A stretch of 64,000 nt of DNA from Euryodendron excelsum (Eukaryota > Streptophyta > Magnoliopsida > Ericales > Pentaphylacaceae). The notes under the pieces are model-generated. The model did no database searches and had not been told where the DNA came from. It was given only the letters and a program-made list of their open reading frames with translations. The stretch lies in the NCBI GenBank assembly GCA_033060915.1, contig CM065377.1:53483183-53547182 (forward strand), given 5' to 3'. This document shows, piece by piece, positions 47,448-59,885 of this stretch. The position numbers and the translations under genes are program-made. The number at the start of each line of letters is the position of its first letter. Within the stretch, counting starts at the first letter, position 1.

Positions 47448-49015
47448 TGACTTCACTTTCCTCGCTCACCGCAACGAAAGTGGTTGTAGTTTAAGTGGAG
47501 GTATGCCCACTATCGTGTTCTCCAATGAGACTTGTGCCAATCTAGCAATAGAAATGGACAAAGTTTAGAAAACTATGCAAATTGAAATGGCAAGCCAAGG
47601 ACGAAATTGATGGTGATGGTAACGAAAATTGACGAAAAATCTTTTGGTGTTTGTGAATTTGTTTTGCTAACAACTAGGCAAACAATTGAAATGAAATTAA
47701 GGCCACCAACTTGACTCTAGCTTATGCAATTCGGCAAATATGAGAGTTTTACTACAATAACAACAATTATAACTAAATTAATTTTGATCTTACCGAAATT
47801 TCAATGAAAACAAGTAGGGATTTAAATTGATTAAAAAGGAGGTTTGGGTTGAAATGTTCCAATTTATCAATTCTAGCACGGAATTTGAAAGGGAGAGTTT
47901 GTGTTAACTCAAATCAGAACCGTCCAAAGGCCCTTAATTTGGAAGGTTTAGCTTTGAAAATTTAGAGATTTCTAATTATTTTGGAATTAAATTTTATCAT
48001 CATTCATGGATTTTTTAGAAATAAATCACATGTTACTAAATATGATTATAGATCTAAGATTTCTATAACAATTAATTCCAAAATAATTAGAGAAAAAATA
48101 CAAAATAGATATTCAACGAGATTGAGGACTCCCATTTCATTTCTTATGCTTTCCTTGGTAGATCTTTACATTTGTCCACAAATAATGTAGTTAACTTGTT
48201 GATTCTATGGTTGAAAGCTTGCCAAAGTGTAGAAATACCATCTCAACTTCAAATCAAAAGGATATATATATTGAACTAGAGTGAATGTAAAGGATTACAA
48301 CAAAATAACACTAAAAATCTAACTAAACCCTTCCCAAAATCCTAAATATAACAAGATAAAGTAAACCTAAGCAAAATATAACTTTTTCCCTATTTCTATC
48401 TCTTTACCCACGGCTGCTAACCCAAAAAACATAACATCTTTTTCTTTTCTTCGACTGCTAGGTTGTAGGGCAAATTTGCGCTCCCCGTCCGAAGTGCGTC
48501 CGACGGCCGTCCGATATGCCTCCAGATGCACCGTCAAGACAGTGAAGTAACTGTTCGGACGGTCTTCAGACGCGAAGTCTCGGCTCTGTATTTCCTTCGA
48601 ACGAGAAAACATGACTCTGTGATGGCTTCGAATGGAAATAATCGACTCTGTGATAGCTTTGAACGGAAAAACTTAACTCTGGAATAGGAAATGCCGTCAT
48701 AGCGTCCGGATGCTTTTTCGTCCATCCAAACATACCGTCTTAACGCTTTACCCATCTGAACGGACCGTTTGAACGGCTTTGCCGTCCGAACGCCATTTTG
48801 ACCGTCCAAACGACCTTTTGACCGTCCGAACGCATCGTCTGGATAGACTCCTGCACTTTAAGCCCCATTTTTGGCCATTTTATCACCAAAAACCTATAAT
48901 ACACAAAGAAAATTACTTTAGATCAATTTATTACTAAAAACTTATTCTAATACCCATATTACGGCTAACAAACAACTAATTAGGGGACAAATATTACACT
49001 TTTAGAGTGAAATCA
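47448..49015 (-). repeat. 3' LTR of the Athila element (left)
   Basis: It starts TGACTTCACTTTCC and ends GAGTGAAATCA; termini TG...CA with a short inverted TGA(T)TTCACT repeat. It contains a stretch (48476-48850) dense in CGTCCGAACG-like motifs. It lacks a block of about 20 bases that the other LTR carries near 61513. Confidence 0.95.
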
Positions 49016-49034
49016 ACACCCCCCAACTTAGGTT
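49016..49034 (-). other. Polypurine tract of the Athila element
   Basis: On the minus strand CTAAGTTGGGGGGTGT abuts the start of the 3' LTR, the expected position and composition. Confidence 0.75.
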
Positions 49035-50695
49035 TTGCTAGTCCGTAGCAAAAATATATAATAGAAAGGAAATATGTAAAGGTAATTGAGGAAAATATGC
49101 ACAACCCACTCAAGATATCGATGGACACATCTCAAACCTCAAACACATGTAGGAGTTATGCAAAAATTCATACACTAGAGAAGTTTGTGCGCATGTGCAT
49201 GATAAGCCAATGCTAAGCAACATATAAGGAACTCAATTATGCACTTCCGAATCGTAAAGTTTTCATTCAATCCTCACCGGGCATACACTCGAAATGAAAG
49301 ACTTACATGGTTCACACAATGATATGTTCAACAATGGAGTAATTGTACAAGGTAAAACAAGTGAACATATCCAAAACAAAGAACCGGACCAAATGTATGT
49401 GTATCACCTTTGGCATAACTTCATGAAGGAATGTTCATAGATGAGCAATGATTCAAAGAATTGACAAGATATAACTTTTACTCTAATGAATATTATAATG
49501 AAGCATCTTTGGATCGATTAAGTGATTTAAACGGCAAAGAGGTAAGGTAGGAATGATAAAAAGTAAGTACAAAACACATCACGTGTCTATGAGATGATGG
49601 AAAGATATCATTTCCAACTCCTCCTTGTTTATGTACCCAAAGATTCGAACAACAACCATTTTCAATTTTTACAACTCCTTATCTTTGATTTCGTTACCAC
49701 TTTACATGATTCTCATCATATTTTTTTTTATTTTTTTTCCAACTCCATCATATACCCACTTCTTTTTCTTTTCTCTTATTCTTCTTTTTTCTTATTATTT
49801 ATATATATATCTATATCTTCGTTTCCCCAACATAGTATAGAATAGGGTTATGGTGTACCAAAGATTGTAGTGATATTTTTCGAGGAAGAAGTTGGTGACA
49901 AATGAAATGATAAATGGGTTATATGGTGAAATAAAAAGGATAATGGCTATCAAGAAGGATATGGGCATAGAGTTATATAAAGATGCCAAATTATAATATT
50001 CCATAAAGTAAAAGTGTCAATGTCAAGATCAAAACTTATCTTATGAACCAAATGCAAGGATAAAGAAGTTATTCAAGAGAAATAAGGGTGAAAGATCAAT
50101 CCTTGAGTAAATGTAGACTCTCGAGAAGATGGTAAACGCTCTAAAGCTCACAAGGTAATAATCTCCACTAAGCATAGACGAAAATGCAAAGTAGAGTAAC
50201 AAAAAGATGTTACACAACATAACTCGTGTTAAAAGTATATAACTTTCTACCAATGTATGAATCAAGCACTTTCCATAGAGTCAAAAGTAAAAAAACGAGT
50301 CCATCTCAATCTAAGTTGGGTCATACTGTCAAAAATAGTGGTATAGTGTATAAAAAATAAAGGGTCAACACATCCATCGCAAAAACTGACAAAGCATACA
50401 TAATAAGAGACGTAAATAGATGTGTGAGCGAAATGAGGACTGATACCGATACCATACAATATCAAAATTCCCATCAAAACGGTACAGGTGAGTAATATAT
50501 ACCAAAATCTGAGCACACTTGTAGCTAAACAATCTAAAAATATAAGATAGATAAAAAGGTTATACAAAAATAAATGATGTACAGTAAAGAAAGCTCAAAA
50601 CATAATCCACTATATCAAAACAAGATTTTAGATACAAAATATGATGCAATGATATACTATGTGTGTACAAAGAGCATCAAAACCCTAAACTCTAA
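49035..50695 (-). other. Long non-coding 3' region of the Athila element
   Basis: About 1.7 kb between the env-like frame and the polypurine tract has no sustained reading frame. A purine-rich stretch on the minus strand (49710-49800) creates misleading hydrophobic frames on the plus strand. Such long untranslated regions are usual in Athila elements. Confidence 0.6.
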
Positions 50696-52025
50696 TCAAT
50701 CATCTCCATCATCATCTGGAGGTGGTGCTATAGCTGTTTTAAGGGCTTGGACCTCAACAAATAACTTCACATTGATCCTGGTCTGGCCTCGAGTTTGACC
50801 CTGGAGTGCGGTAATCTGCTTAGACTCGACTCGGATCAGGCCCTTAAGTGTAGCAACATGAATTGCGTGAGCAGCCTAACTAGCCATAATCTCTCTATGC
50901 TAGGCCACTCCCGCAGCCTTCAGTCTAGTAATATCGCAGAATACTGTGTTGATGTTGCAGCTAAAACATCTAATGTCTGTTGCATTTGCTCAAGCATCTA
51001 TAATGCCAGGTCGGACATCTGCGGTGGCTGAAAGTGTTGCTGCTGCTGCTGATGCTGATAAATATCTGGGTCATACTAGTTTGGGTCAGCAAGGACCGGC
51101 TGCTCCTGCTCAAGAATCGGTGCTTACTGCTGCTGGGCAAGCATCTGTGGCTGTGGCTGGAACTGCTGCTGCTGCTGCTGTTGCAATCTGGGAGATTTCA
51201 ATCCACGTTGGATGGTGGACCTACCAATGGCCTCCCTCGATGGCTGGTGACGAGCTATACCAACAATTGGGGCCTCGAATGTAGCCTCGATCATTCGTGT
51301 CAAAAAAATCACGAAAGGGATGGATCCCTGAGCACGCGGGTACAGGCACTCGTCCGCTAGGACTCTAAATTGAAATAGTGGGAGATCTATGGTCTTACCC
51401 GCCCCAATGGCCCACAAAAGACTCGCCCTACCCCTCTTAACCTCATAATATCTAGCAATGGGGTAAATGGAATGACAGCAAAAAATGTACAAGGGGGCGT
51501 AAATCGGGAGCAATGCGCTAACCGGCAACTGCCGACAAATACCCCAATCAGTGCTTAGGAGGCAGACCTTGCCAGAAATGATATTGAAGTCATCCGGAGC
51601 TCCCCTAGATAGGAAACTATACTGAGGGTCTGCCACCCTAGGCAGTCCATAAATCTCCGCAAAAGTGCCAGGGGTGATCCCAATGTCATGCCCCCTGACC
51701 TAGGACATAATCTGCTTGTGTCCTGGAGTAATACTACAGACTGACACATTCGCCATAAACTCGGCGAGTAATGTAAACAAGGCATCCCCCATGAAGGTCG
51801 TGAGAGGGAACCCTAGCCTTCAAAGACACCGGCCCACATAAACTCGGGGTCCCTAAACTACTCTATGTCCATCCGACACTCAAGTACTATAACTCTCCTT
51901 ATCCAAGTTTGGGAGAATGCCTCGAAGGCATCCTCCGACACAAAATGTGTGGTGTCATAGGCTGGGGCTGGCTCAGTCTCAGCTGCGCCAGCTGGAAGGG
52001 CACCTGGGGCCCCTCTGCCTGCCAT
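50696..52025 (-). pseudogene. Env-like / plant-transposon-protein ORF downstream of pol
   Basis: The ATG at 52025 begins MAGRGAPGAL; the frame can be followed to TGA at 50696-50698 only with at least one frameshift (near 51800) and several stops, including two early TAG codons and one after MLAQQQ. The centre (51124-51636) has the SIYPIARYYEVKRGRASLL and AIGAGKTIDL blocks seen in ORFs annotated as envelope-like in legume Athila/Calypso-type elements. A glutamine-rich tract (51020-51190) and an Asp-rich C-terminus follow. No signal peptide or membrane segment is evident, so an envelope function is not shown. It is non-functional here. Confidence 0.65.
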
Positions 52026-52258
52026 AACCACTAAACACTCTAAAAGTAAACTCTAAGTAAACAATAAAATAAACAAGGAATGGCAAAGGAATACCTAGGG
52101 AAGCATGAAACCAAGGGTGGAGGAGTCAAGGGCACGTCCTTGGGCTCCGGTAGGGCTTCGCTATCATTCAGAAGCTCTCAAAACTCTCAAAATCTCTCCG
52201 TATAGCGTCTGTATTGAGTCTGAATTCAATTCAGACGCGCCTATTTATAGAGCTGGCC

Positions 52259-52512
52259 AAGCATCGGACGGGCATCTGAAGTACGTCCGAACGCACCGTC
52301 CGAACTGTAAAAACACATTCGGATGGTCAAAACTGCGTCCGAACACTAAAAAATGCATTTGAAGGATCCGTTCAATGTGCGTCTGGGAACTGTTCGAACG
52401 GGAAATAATTGCTGGGCGAACCGTCCGAAACTTTCCATCTAAACGGTCAAAATGCGTTCGGACGCACCGTTCGAAAGCACATAATGCGTTTGGACGCACC
52501 GTCCGAACGATA
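52259..52512. repeat. Internal block of CGTCCGAACG-like motifs
   Basis: About a dozen variants of CGTCCGAACG/CGTTCGGACG in both orientations are spread over 250 bases between pol and the env-like frame. The same motif family fills part of both LTRs (48476-48850 and 61436-61808). Confidence 0.8.
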
Positions 52513-52872
52513 ATTCTAAAAAAAAAACCTAAGGAAAACCCAGAAAACTCAAAACAATACACAAAAACTAACTTCAAACCACAAAGACTGCACATGTACA
52601 AGAAGAAAACTACCAAAATTATATAAATTTACACAAAAGAAGAGCTCAAAACAAGCTCGCCCCACCCCCCACTTAAGAAGTTGCATTATCCTCAAAGCAA
52701 CAAAAACATGAAATAGACTGGGGACAACAACAACGGGAGGGCAGGAGATCATAGGGGACAATCATCAAGTCAAGATAGGTGGATCAATGAGATCCACACA
52801 ATCTACCTCACCTCGGAAAGGCTCAAAATAGGGCTTTAACCTTTGCCCGTTGACCTCGAAAAGTGTGCCATT

Positions 52873-53638
52873 TTAAAGATTTTGCACCTCAATAGCACCA
52901 TAGGGAAAGATTTCCCTAATTTGGTAGGGGCCGGACCATTTACTCCTCAACTTGCTCAGAAAGGGATGTAACCGAGAATTGTAGAGAAGAACTTTTTGAC
53001 TAACATGAAAAGATTTGTGATGAATGTGTTGGTCATGAAGGACTTTCATCTTAGCCTTTGAATTTTTTGCATTTTCATATGCATCATTTCTTATTTCATC
53101 TAGCTCATTCCATTGTAACTTCTGGTGGTTGTCGGTTTCACCCAACCCCTCATTATATTGTCGAATCGCCCAATAGGCCTTATGTTCTACCTTAACCGGG
53201 AGGTGACATACTTTTCCATACACAAGACAGTACGGGGAGGCACCGAGAATGGTTTTGTAAGCCATTCGATAAGCTCACAATGCATCAATTAAGCATAAAG
53301 ACCAATCCTTTCAAGACGGATTAACCGTCTTTTCTAAGATTGTCTTGAATTCTCGGTTAACTAATTCGACTTGACCTTATGTTTGAGGATGTTATGGCAA
53401 ACCGACCTTGTGAATAATGCCGTACTTTCTTATGAGTATCCCTAATGGCTTATTATAGAAATGGGAGCCACTATCACTTATGATGGCACGAGGCATAACG
53501 AACCGGGAAAAAATATATTCTTTTAAAAATTTGACCACAACTTGGTGGTCATTGGTTCGTGTCGGTATTGCTTTTACCCATTTGGAAACATAATCAATGG
53601 CTACTGAGATGTAAAGATACCCAAAAGAACTAGGAAAG
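52873..53638 (-). pseudogene. Integrase catalytic and C-terminal region of the Athila element
   Basis: The core includes the second catalytic aspartate in IISDSGSHF; the first (GIDFMGPFPSS) lies at the border of the duplicated segment. The C-terminal part (52873-53265) has AYKTILGASPYCLVYGK and the KWSGPYQI motif that closes Athila pol proteins. A frame break near 53270-53390 disrupts the region around the catalytic glutamate. Confidence 0.85.
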
Positions 53639-53769
53639 GGACCCATGAAGTCTATGCCCCAACAATAAAAAGCCTCCAAAACAAGGATATGGTTAAGGGG
53701 CATCATGTGTTTTCTAATAAGGCTCCCTAGCATTTGACATCTATCACAAGCCACACAAAATGAATGCAC
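53639..53769 (-). repeat. 131-bp integrase segment, copy A
   Basis: Nearly identical to 55067-55198: four or five substitutions and one A-run change. It encodes the end of the integrase zinc region (VACDRCQMLGSLIRKHMMPL). Confidence 0.9.
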
Positions 53770-55066
53770 TATTGGGGACTGCAGAAGTTCCCACGACCTG
53801 GCTATAGTGTATACGCATATTACCAAAAATTCTGATCTGATTAGCATAGCCTAATTTACGTGATTAGAATCGTACCTTCGAGATCTCTCTGGTTTGATCC
53901 TAAATAATAAGAATCAGCACTAAGCACGAAGTAATCGCTCGAACTCAACCTTCAGATTTTTGCTGTATTCCTCGTACACGCCTTGCTCTACAGATAGTGG
54001 GCTCACCACTACTAGGGTTTCTCTTCCTCACAAAAACGTGTATCTCTCAATTATGTGCAAAGTGTGTAACCCTAGTAGCTCTTAGAGCGCGTATATATAA
54101 AGGCTACAACAGGGACCATAAGATTAGCATAAGATTAGGGCTTTCTACGCAAATAAGGACTCCTAATCTAACCAGGATTAATCCTTATTTACGTAAATTA
54201 TAATTTATACCACTAACAAATTATAATTGCACTCCCTGTTATACTAGAAATTATATTTCGAGTTCCATATTATTAAATGCTTATTTATCTCCCCACGTTA
54301 AGATTACAAATACCCGTCTATTAAATTAAATTACTGACAATTAAATTTAATAGACTTATTTAATTCCTTGAGACCTTTTACTTAACTTATTTGATATGTC
54401 GGATTCATAATCCACCTGCAGGGTTTGACATAATCAAAACTTATAAGTTTCCTCAAGGGGGTATCATCAATCCCTATACGGGGACGTGAATTCTATCAAT
54501 AATAAATATTCACCATACACGTAATGTTATTGTCCAACTTACTAAGTTTATTGATCCACAAAGAATCTCACTCTTCTGTAAATCAAAACAATAAATACTA
54601 CATGCACGTGTGTATTTATTATTTTAGGATTAAGAGCATAAGCACTCATAATAATCATGAGGTATTAATTATTTTATATAGTTAGTATAAAAACAATTAC
54701 CTCAACACGGTCCCGTTCAATACACACAAAGTGTACTAGTACAAGGAGTTGGAAATATACCGTTTTCCATAGTCAAGACAAACCTATTAGAATCTTGTAC
54801 TATAGTCCTACTGATGGTGTGTCCATTTCCATATAAGACTGTGAACGATAAACTTATATTCCATAAAAACCGATGATCTGATCTTCCGTGTGTAAGTCGT
54901 ACTCTACACACCAAATCATCTAATATATAGAATAAAAGACACATATGCATAATCATTAAATAAATAACGCAATGCAAACATTTCTCACACAGATTCTCAT
55001 TAAAATGGAATAACTAATTTATTAATATATACTAAAGCCATTACACAAAGCATGTCTTTTATTAAT
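53770..55066. mobile_element. 1.3-kb foreign insertion in Athila integrase
   Basis: The stretch has no similarity to pol and no coding capacity. On the minus strand it shows CCTTTATATATACGCGC, a TATA-like site, in its last third, and a layout reminiscent of a copia-type solo LTR. But TG...CA borders and a 5-bp duplication are not evident; instead the insertion is bordered by a 131-bp duplication of the target. Confidence 0.6.
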
Positions 55067-55399
55067 GGACCCATGAAGTCTATGCCCCAACAATAAAAAA
55101 ACCTCCAAAACAAGGATAGGGTTAAGGGGCATCATGTGTTTTCTAATAAGGCTTCCTAGCATTTGACATCTATCACAAGCCACACAGAATGAATGCACAT
55201 CTTTAAACATAGTCAGCCAGTAGAGTCCACTTTGTAAAATTTTGGTCACAGTTTTTTTTGATGAGAAATGGCCCCCACATGCATGAGAATGACAGAATTT
55301 CATTACACTTTCAAATTCATCATTCGGCACACATTGCCGTACAACTTGATCCGGGCAATATTTGAACAAATAAGGCTCATCCCAAAAGAATTGTCTCAC
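55067..55399 (-). pseudogene. Integrase N-terminal zinc region of the Athila element (with copy B of the duplicated segment)
   Basis: HSHACGGHFSSKKT followed by CVACDRCQ gives the HHCC zinc-binding pattern. From 55067 to 55198 the sequence is the second copy of the 131-bp segment; reading then runs into the insertion. Confidence 0.85.
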
Positions 55400-56000
55400 T
55401 AGTCTAAAGAATCACTTCTTATCCAATGTGGACCAATGAGAAGGAATGGCTTTTGTGGCCAAATAGTTGGCCACATCGGTGTACCATGGAGTTAAGGCTT
55501 GATTTAAGGCGTTGCAAGACATGAGTTGCTCGTCGGGGAAGGTCTCACAAATAGGAGAGTCATTTTTGGTAGGGTACTCAAAAGGGAGGCGAGACAAATG
55601 ATCCAAGACAATGTTTTCCACTCTCTTTTTGTCCTTAATTTCAAGGTCAAACTCTTGAAGAAAGAGAATTCACCTAATTAATCAAGGCTTTGCATCTTGT
55701 TTGGACAAGAGGTATTTAAGTGCAACATGGTCGATGAAAACTATCATGCGAGATCCCACTAAATATGAGCGAAACTTGTCCAAAGCAAAAACAATAACCA
55801 ACAATTCTTTCTCGGTGGTGGTATAATTTATTTGGGCCTCATTCAATGTTTTGCTCGCATAATGGAGCACAGGAGGTTTTTTCTTATTTCGTTGGCCTAA
55901 AACGGCCCCCACAGCAAAGTCGCTAGAATCACACATTAATTCAAAAGGTAGGCTCCAATCTGAAGGTCAGATTATAGGAGCCGTAGTCAAATGATTTTTC
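55400..56000 (-). pseudogene. RNase H region of the Athila element
   Basis: CDSSDFAVGAVLGQR, LHYASKTLNEAQINYTTTEKE and FIDHVALKYLL are the conserved Ty3 RNase H blocks; DHLSRL marks the linker to integrase. Stops near 55682 and 55412 interrupt it. Confidence 0.85.
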
Positions 56001-57183
56001 AACTTATCAAAAGCTAGCTGACAAGACAGAGTCCACTCGAATGGAGCATCTTTTGCCAAGAGGGCACATAAAGGCCTAGAAATGGAACTAAATGATTGAA
56101 TGAAGTGCCAGTAAAAACTGGCATGCCCAAAAAAAGATCTCACATCTCTCAAGTTCCTAGGGGAGGGTAGCTTTTGAATAAGCTCAACCTTGGCGGGATC
56201 TACCTCAATGCCCCTCCTAAAAATGATGTGGTCTAGAACTATACCATGTGTCACCATGAAGTGACACTTCTCTCAATTCAACACAAGATTGTTCTCCTCA
56301 CATCGTTTTATTACCGACTCTAAGTTTTGAAGACATCGAGCAAAGGTGTCCCCATATACGGAAAAATCATCCATAAAGACCTCCAAGATTCGCTTTGCCA
56401 TATCACTGAAAATACTTATCATGCATCTCTGAAAAGTGGCGGGAGCATTGCATAACCCAAAGGGCATTCGCTTGTAAGAAAATGTGCCAAAGGGGCATGT
56501 AAATGTGATTTTATCGTGGTCTTCCATGGTGATTTCCAATTGATTATATCTGGAATAACCGTCAAGGAAATAATAGTAAGCCCGTCTCGCTACCCGCTCC
56601 AAGACTTGGTCAAGGAAGAGAAAGGAAAATGATCGTTGGTAGTTACGGCATTCAAGCAACGGTAGTCAATACACATACGCCACCCGGTTTGGATTCGGGT
56701 AGGTATCAATTCATTATTCTCATTTCTAACTACCGTCACCGTGGACTTTTTGGGGACAACTTGGGTGGGACTCATCCATTTAAAGTCTGCAATTGGGTAT
56801 ATAATACCCGCATCAAGAAGTTTTTGTACCTCACCCTTCACAACTTCTTTCATAGTTGGGTTCAATCGGCATTGCATTTGGCGCACCAGCTTAGTCCCTT
56901 CCTTAAAATAGATCCGATGAGTGTATACGAGAGGGCTAATGCCGTGCAAATCAGCAATTGTCCAACCTATGGCTTTCCGGTGCTTCTTGAGCACCTCCAA
57001 CAAGCTCTTTTCTTGAGCCTCCGTTAGTGATGAAGATATCATTACGGGATAAGATTCATCCTTACCCAAAAATACATATTTAAGGGTAGAAGGCAAAGGC
57101 TTCCTATTGGGCGTAGGAGTCTCAAGTGCTGATGGCTGGGGCTTGATAGGGTTAGGAGTCAAAGGCTCAAAAGTGGGGAACAT
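56001..57183 (-). pseudogene. Reverse transcriptase of the Athila element
   Basis: The N-terminal part shows MSPTQVVPKKSTVTVV and GWRMCIDYRCLNAVT. The palm has FTCPFGTFSYKRMPFGL and the catalytic FMDDFSVYG, typical of Athila. The thumb (55967-56257) shows GIEVDPAKVELI and SFFGHASFYWHFI. Frame changes near 56600 and 56270 separate the three parts. Confidence 0.9.
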
Positions 57184-58200
57184 TGACCCACTACCATGAT
57201 AGGATAAACCTCTAGACTACTACCCTCATTAAGAACATCCCCTTCTTCCTCATCTCCCAAGCAATCTAGACCCTCACTAAATATCAACGTTCTAGCCAAA
57301 GGGTCTTCTACCATTTGCCTTTCAAAGTGTTCTTGCAATAGCGAGTCAATAAGGTTCACCTCCAAGATGTTCTCTAAATCCCCCGGTTGTTTTCCTGCGT
57401 TAAACATGTTAAGTTCAACGGACATGTTCCCAAAAGATAACTTTAAGAGACCCCCTCGCACATGGATGATGGCATCACATGTGGCTAGAAAGGGTCGGCC
57501 CAAAATGATAGGAATGTGGTTCTGGGCATGGGGATCTACAATCGGTTGAGTATCTAAGACCACAAAATCGGCCGAGTAATAAAACTTATCAACTTTCACT
57601 AAGACATCCTCCATTATTCCCCTAGGGGCTTTGATCAATCGGTCCGCTAACTGGAGTGTGATCCTCGTAGGTCTCAACTCACCTAGTCCCAATTGCTTGT
57701 ACACCGAGTACGGCAATAGATTCACACTCGACCCTAAATCTAAAAGGCACCCCTTTATCCTATGGTCTCCTATGACACATGTCATGGTCGGACAACCGAG
57801 ATCTTTGTATTTTGGTGGGGTCTTGACTTGGACTACGGAATGGACATCCTTAGCAAGAAAGGCATTCTCCCTCATATTCAATCTCCTCTTAACAGTGCAT
57901 AAATCCTTAAGGAATTAGCATAAGAAAGCACTTGTTTAATGGCTTCTAGGAAAGGTAGATTTATTTTGACTTGCTTGAAAGTCTCATAAATCTCAGAACT
58001 TAATTGATTCTTAGGTTTAACTAACCGGTGAGAAAATGGAGCATGAGCTAAGATCTCACGTTCCTCTCTCAAAACTTCATCACCATTGGGCATGGACCCT
58101 CTATTCTCTTTCTTCTCATAATTCTCTTCCTCTTTTTTTTCTCTCTTATTCTTTTTTTTCTCACTCCCCTCCTCCTTCTCACTTGGCACTCTCTCACCAT
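57159..58200 (-). pseudogene. Protease and upstream linker of the Athila element
   Basis: CLLDLGSSVNLLPYSVYKQL is the aspartic-protease active site and IPIILGRPFLAT the second conserved strand. The stretch before it is a charged Lys/Glu-rich linker (58100-58200). A stop near 57878 separates the linker from the protease. Confidence 0.85.
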
Positions 58201-58509
58201 TTTTTTCTTTACTAGGCTCTTCCTAACTAACACCCAAACCTTCATCTACCTTAGACACTTTTTCCCTACCCTTAGGGTCCCTAGGAAGGATAGTCTTGTC
58301 AATGGTCTTACCACTCCTCAAAGTGGTAATGGCAGAAACATTTTCATGGCTAGTTGATGGTTGGGTCAAAGTTTCGATGGAATGCACTTGCCTAGATGGA
58401 TTGGGTTGAGGTTGTGCAGGTAACTTACCCTTCTCAGTAAGGGTCAAAACTTGTGTAAAAAGAGTCAATTGACTCTTGATGTCATCTAAAATTTTATCAA
58501 CCCGTGAAT

Positions 58510-59885
58510 TTACCCCCTCTTGGGTTTGAATAAATTGTTGGAGGGTATCCTCCAATGGCTTTCAATATGGAGGGTGGTATGAGTTGGGTTGAGCTTGAGG
58601 TGGAGACTGGAATGGTTTCGGTTGGGTTGGAAATGATGTGACCGGTGGAGGTTGGTAATGTTATGGGTGTGATGGTGGAGGAGGTGCTTGATAAGATTAA
58701 GGGTTGTGATACCCTCCTTGATAAGTTTGGGGATTTGAAGTCCCCTCATTGCGCCATCTAAAATTAGGATGATCCCTCCATCCCGGGTTGTAAGTATTGG
58801 AGTAGGGATTTCCCCCACCTCGATTGTATTGCCCAATTGCATTGGCTTGGCCATACAAGGCTTCCTTAATTCCCTGGATAACTGGGTACGACGTATGCTC
58901 TTTAGTCTCACAAACCACACAACACATTCCCTTAGGCTCTTCACTCCCCACCGAACTTAAGTTCTTAAACTCTAGAGCCTCTAATTTTCTCGCCATAGTG
59001 GTAAGTCTAGCATTCATATCATCAACCTCCTTCAATTGATATTTCGCCCCTTGTGTGTTGGGTCTACCCTCAGGATTTTGGGTTCCGGTGGTCGCCCAAT
59101 CGTGAGCCAAATTAGCGAGGTAGTCAAAGTATGAATAAGCTTCATGAGGTTGTTTATCCATAAAAGTTCTTGCGCACATAGTCTCAACGAATTGTTTAAG
59201 TTGGGGCATTAGAGAAAAGTAAAAGATGTTGATAATGTGTAATTCAGCAAAGCCATGGTGTGGGCAAGAAACTAAAAGCTCTTTAAACCGCTCCCAACAC
59301 TGAAAAAATGATTCTCCCAACATTGGAGAAAATTGTGAAATTTGGCGTCTAAGCGCCCCCATTCTATTTTTTGGAAATTTTTTTTCAAAAACTCTCCTTG
59401 AAGAGTTTGACAAGAGTGGATAAAGAGTAGTCTCAAAGAATTGAACCACGTCTTGGAGGTATCCTTTAAACAAAATGGAAAGAGTTTAAGAAAAAAGATT
59501 TTCTGTGGACACGAGTTGTTCATCACTAAGGAGCATGCGTCCTCAAATTCCTTGATGAAGGCATAAGGCCTTTCCGAATCAACCCCGTGGAATTGAGGAA
59601 GCATTTGCATCATGCTCGGCCTTATATTCAAGGTGGCATAGTGGGGTGGAATAATAAGGCAAGAACTCGGTGTTTGCCGCGGTGGGTTCAAAAAATCTCT
59701 CATTCGGAATTGGGGAGCCCCCATGTCCCCATGGTTGCTCGCATTTTCCATGTTTTCACCCCCTAAGCCATGCACCGAATGTAAAGGAGGTTGGGGTGGC
59801 AATCCACCCTTCGGTGGGTTTTGCAAAACATTTGGATTGGGTGGAGCAACATTAGTAGCCTACCTTCATTGTTTATGTCATCCAT
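58510..59885 (-). pseudogene. Gag of the Athila element
   Basis: The ATG at 59885 begins MDDINNEG. After a one-base frameshift near 59858 the frame continues with GGLPPQPPLHSV and FHGVDSERPYAFIKEFEDAC, the capsid region. The nucleocapsid zinc knuckle is degenerate: CCVVCETKEHTSYP, with the last Cys replaced by Tyr. A stop follows near 59272-59470, and the C-terminal Asn/Gly/Tyr-rich part ends near 58697. Confidence 0.85.

Noticed and set aside
48367..48809. Reading frames in the LTR, repeated at 61375-61727
   Set aside because: They are the same LTR motif block read in frame; both LTRs show it, so it is not a separate gene.
49594..50567. Hydrophobic small reading frames that look membrane-spanning
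   Set aside because: They arise from T-rich strands of the non-coding 3' region of the Athila element and have no start context or family features.
52245..52626. Reading frames of 80-120 codons on both strands
   Set aside because: They run through the CGTCCGAACG repeat block, which opens several frames at once; no protein family is visible.
53770..55066. Firm call of a copia solo LTR
   Set aside because: A TATA-like site and base composition suggest it, but no TG...CA ends or 5-bp duplication could be found at the borders.
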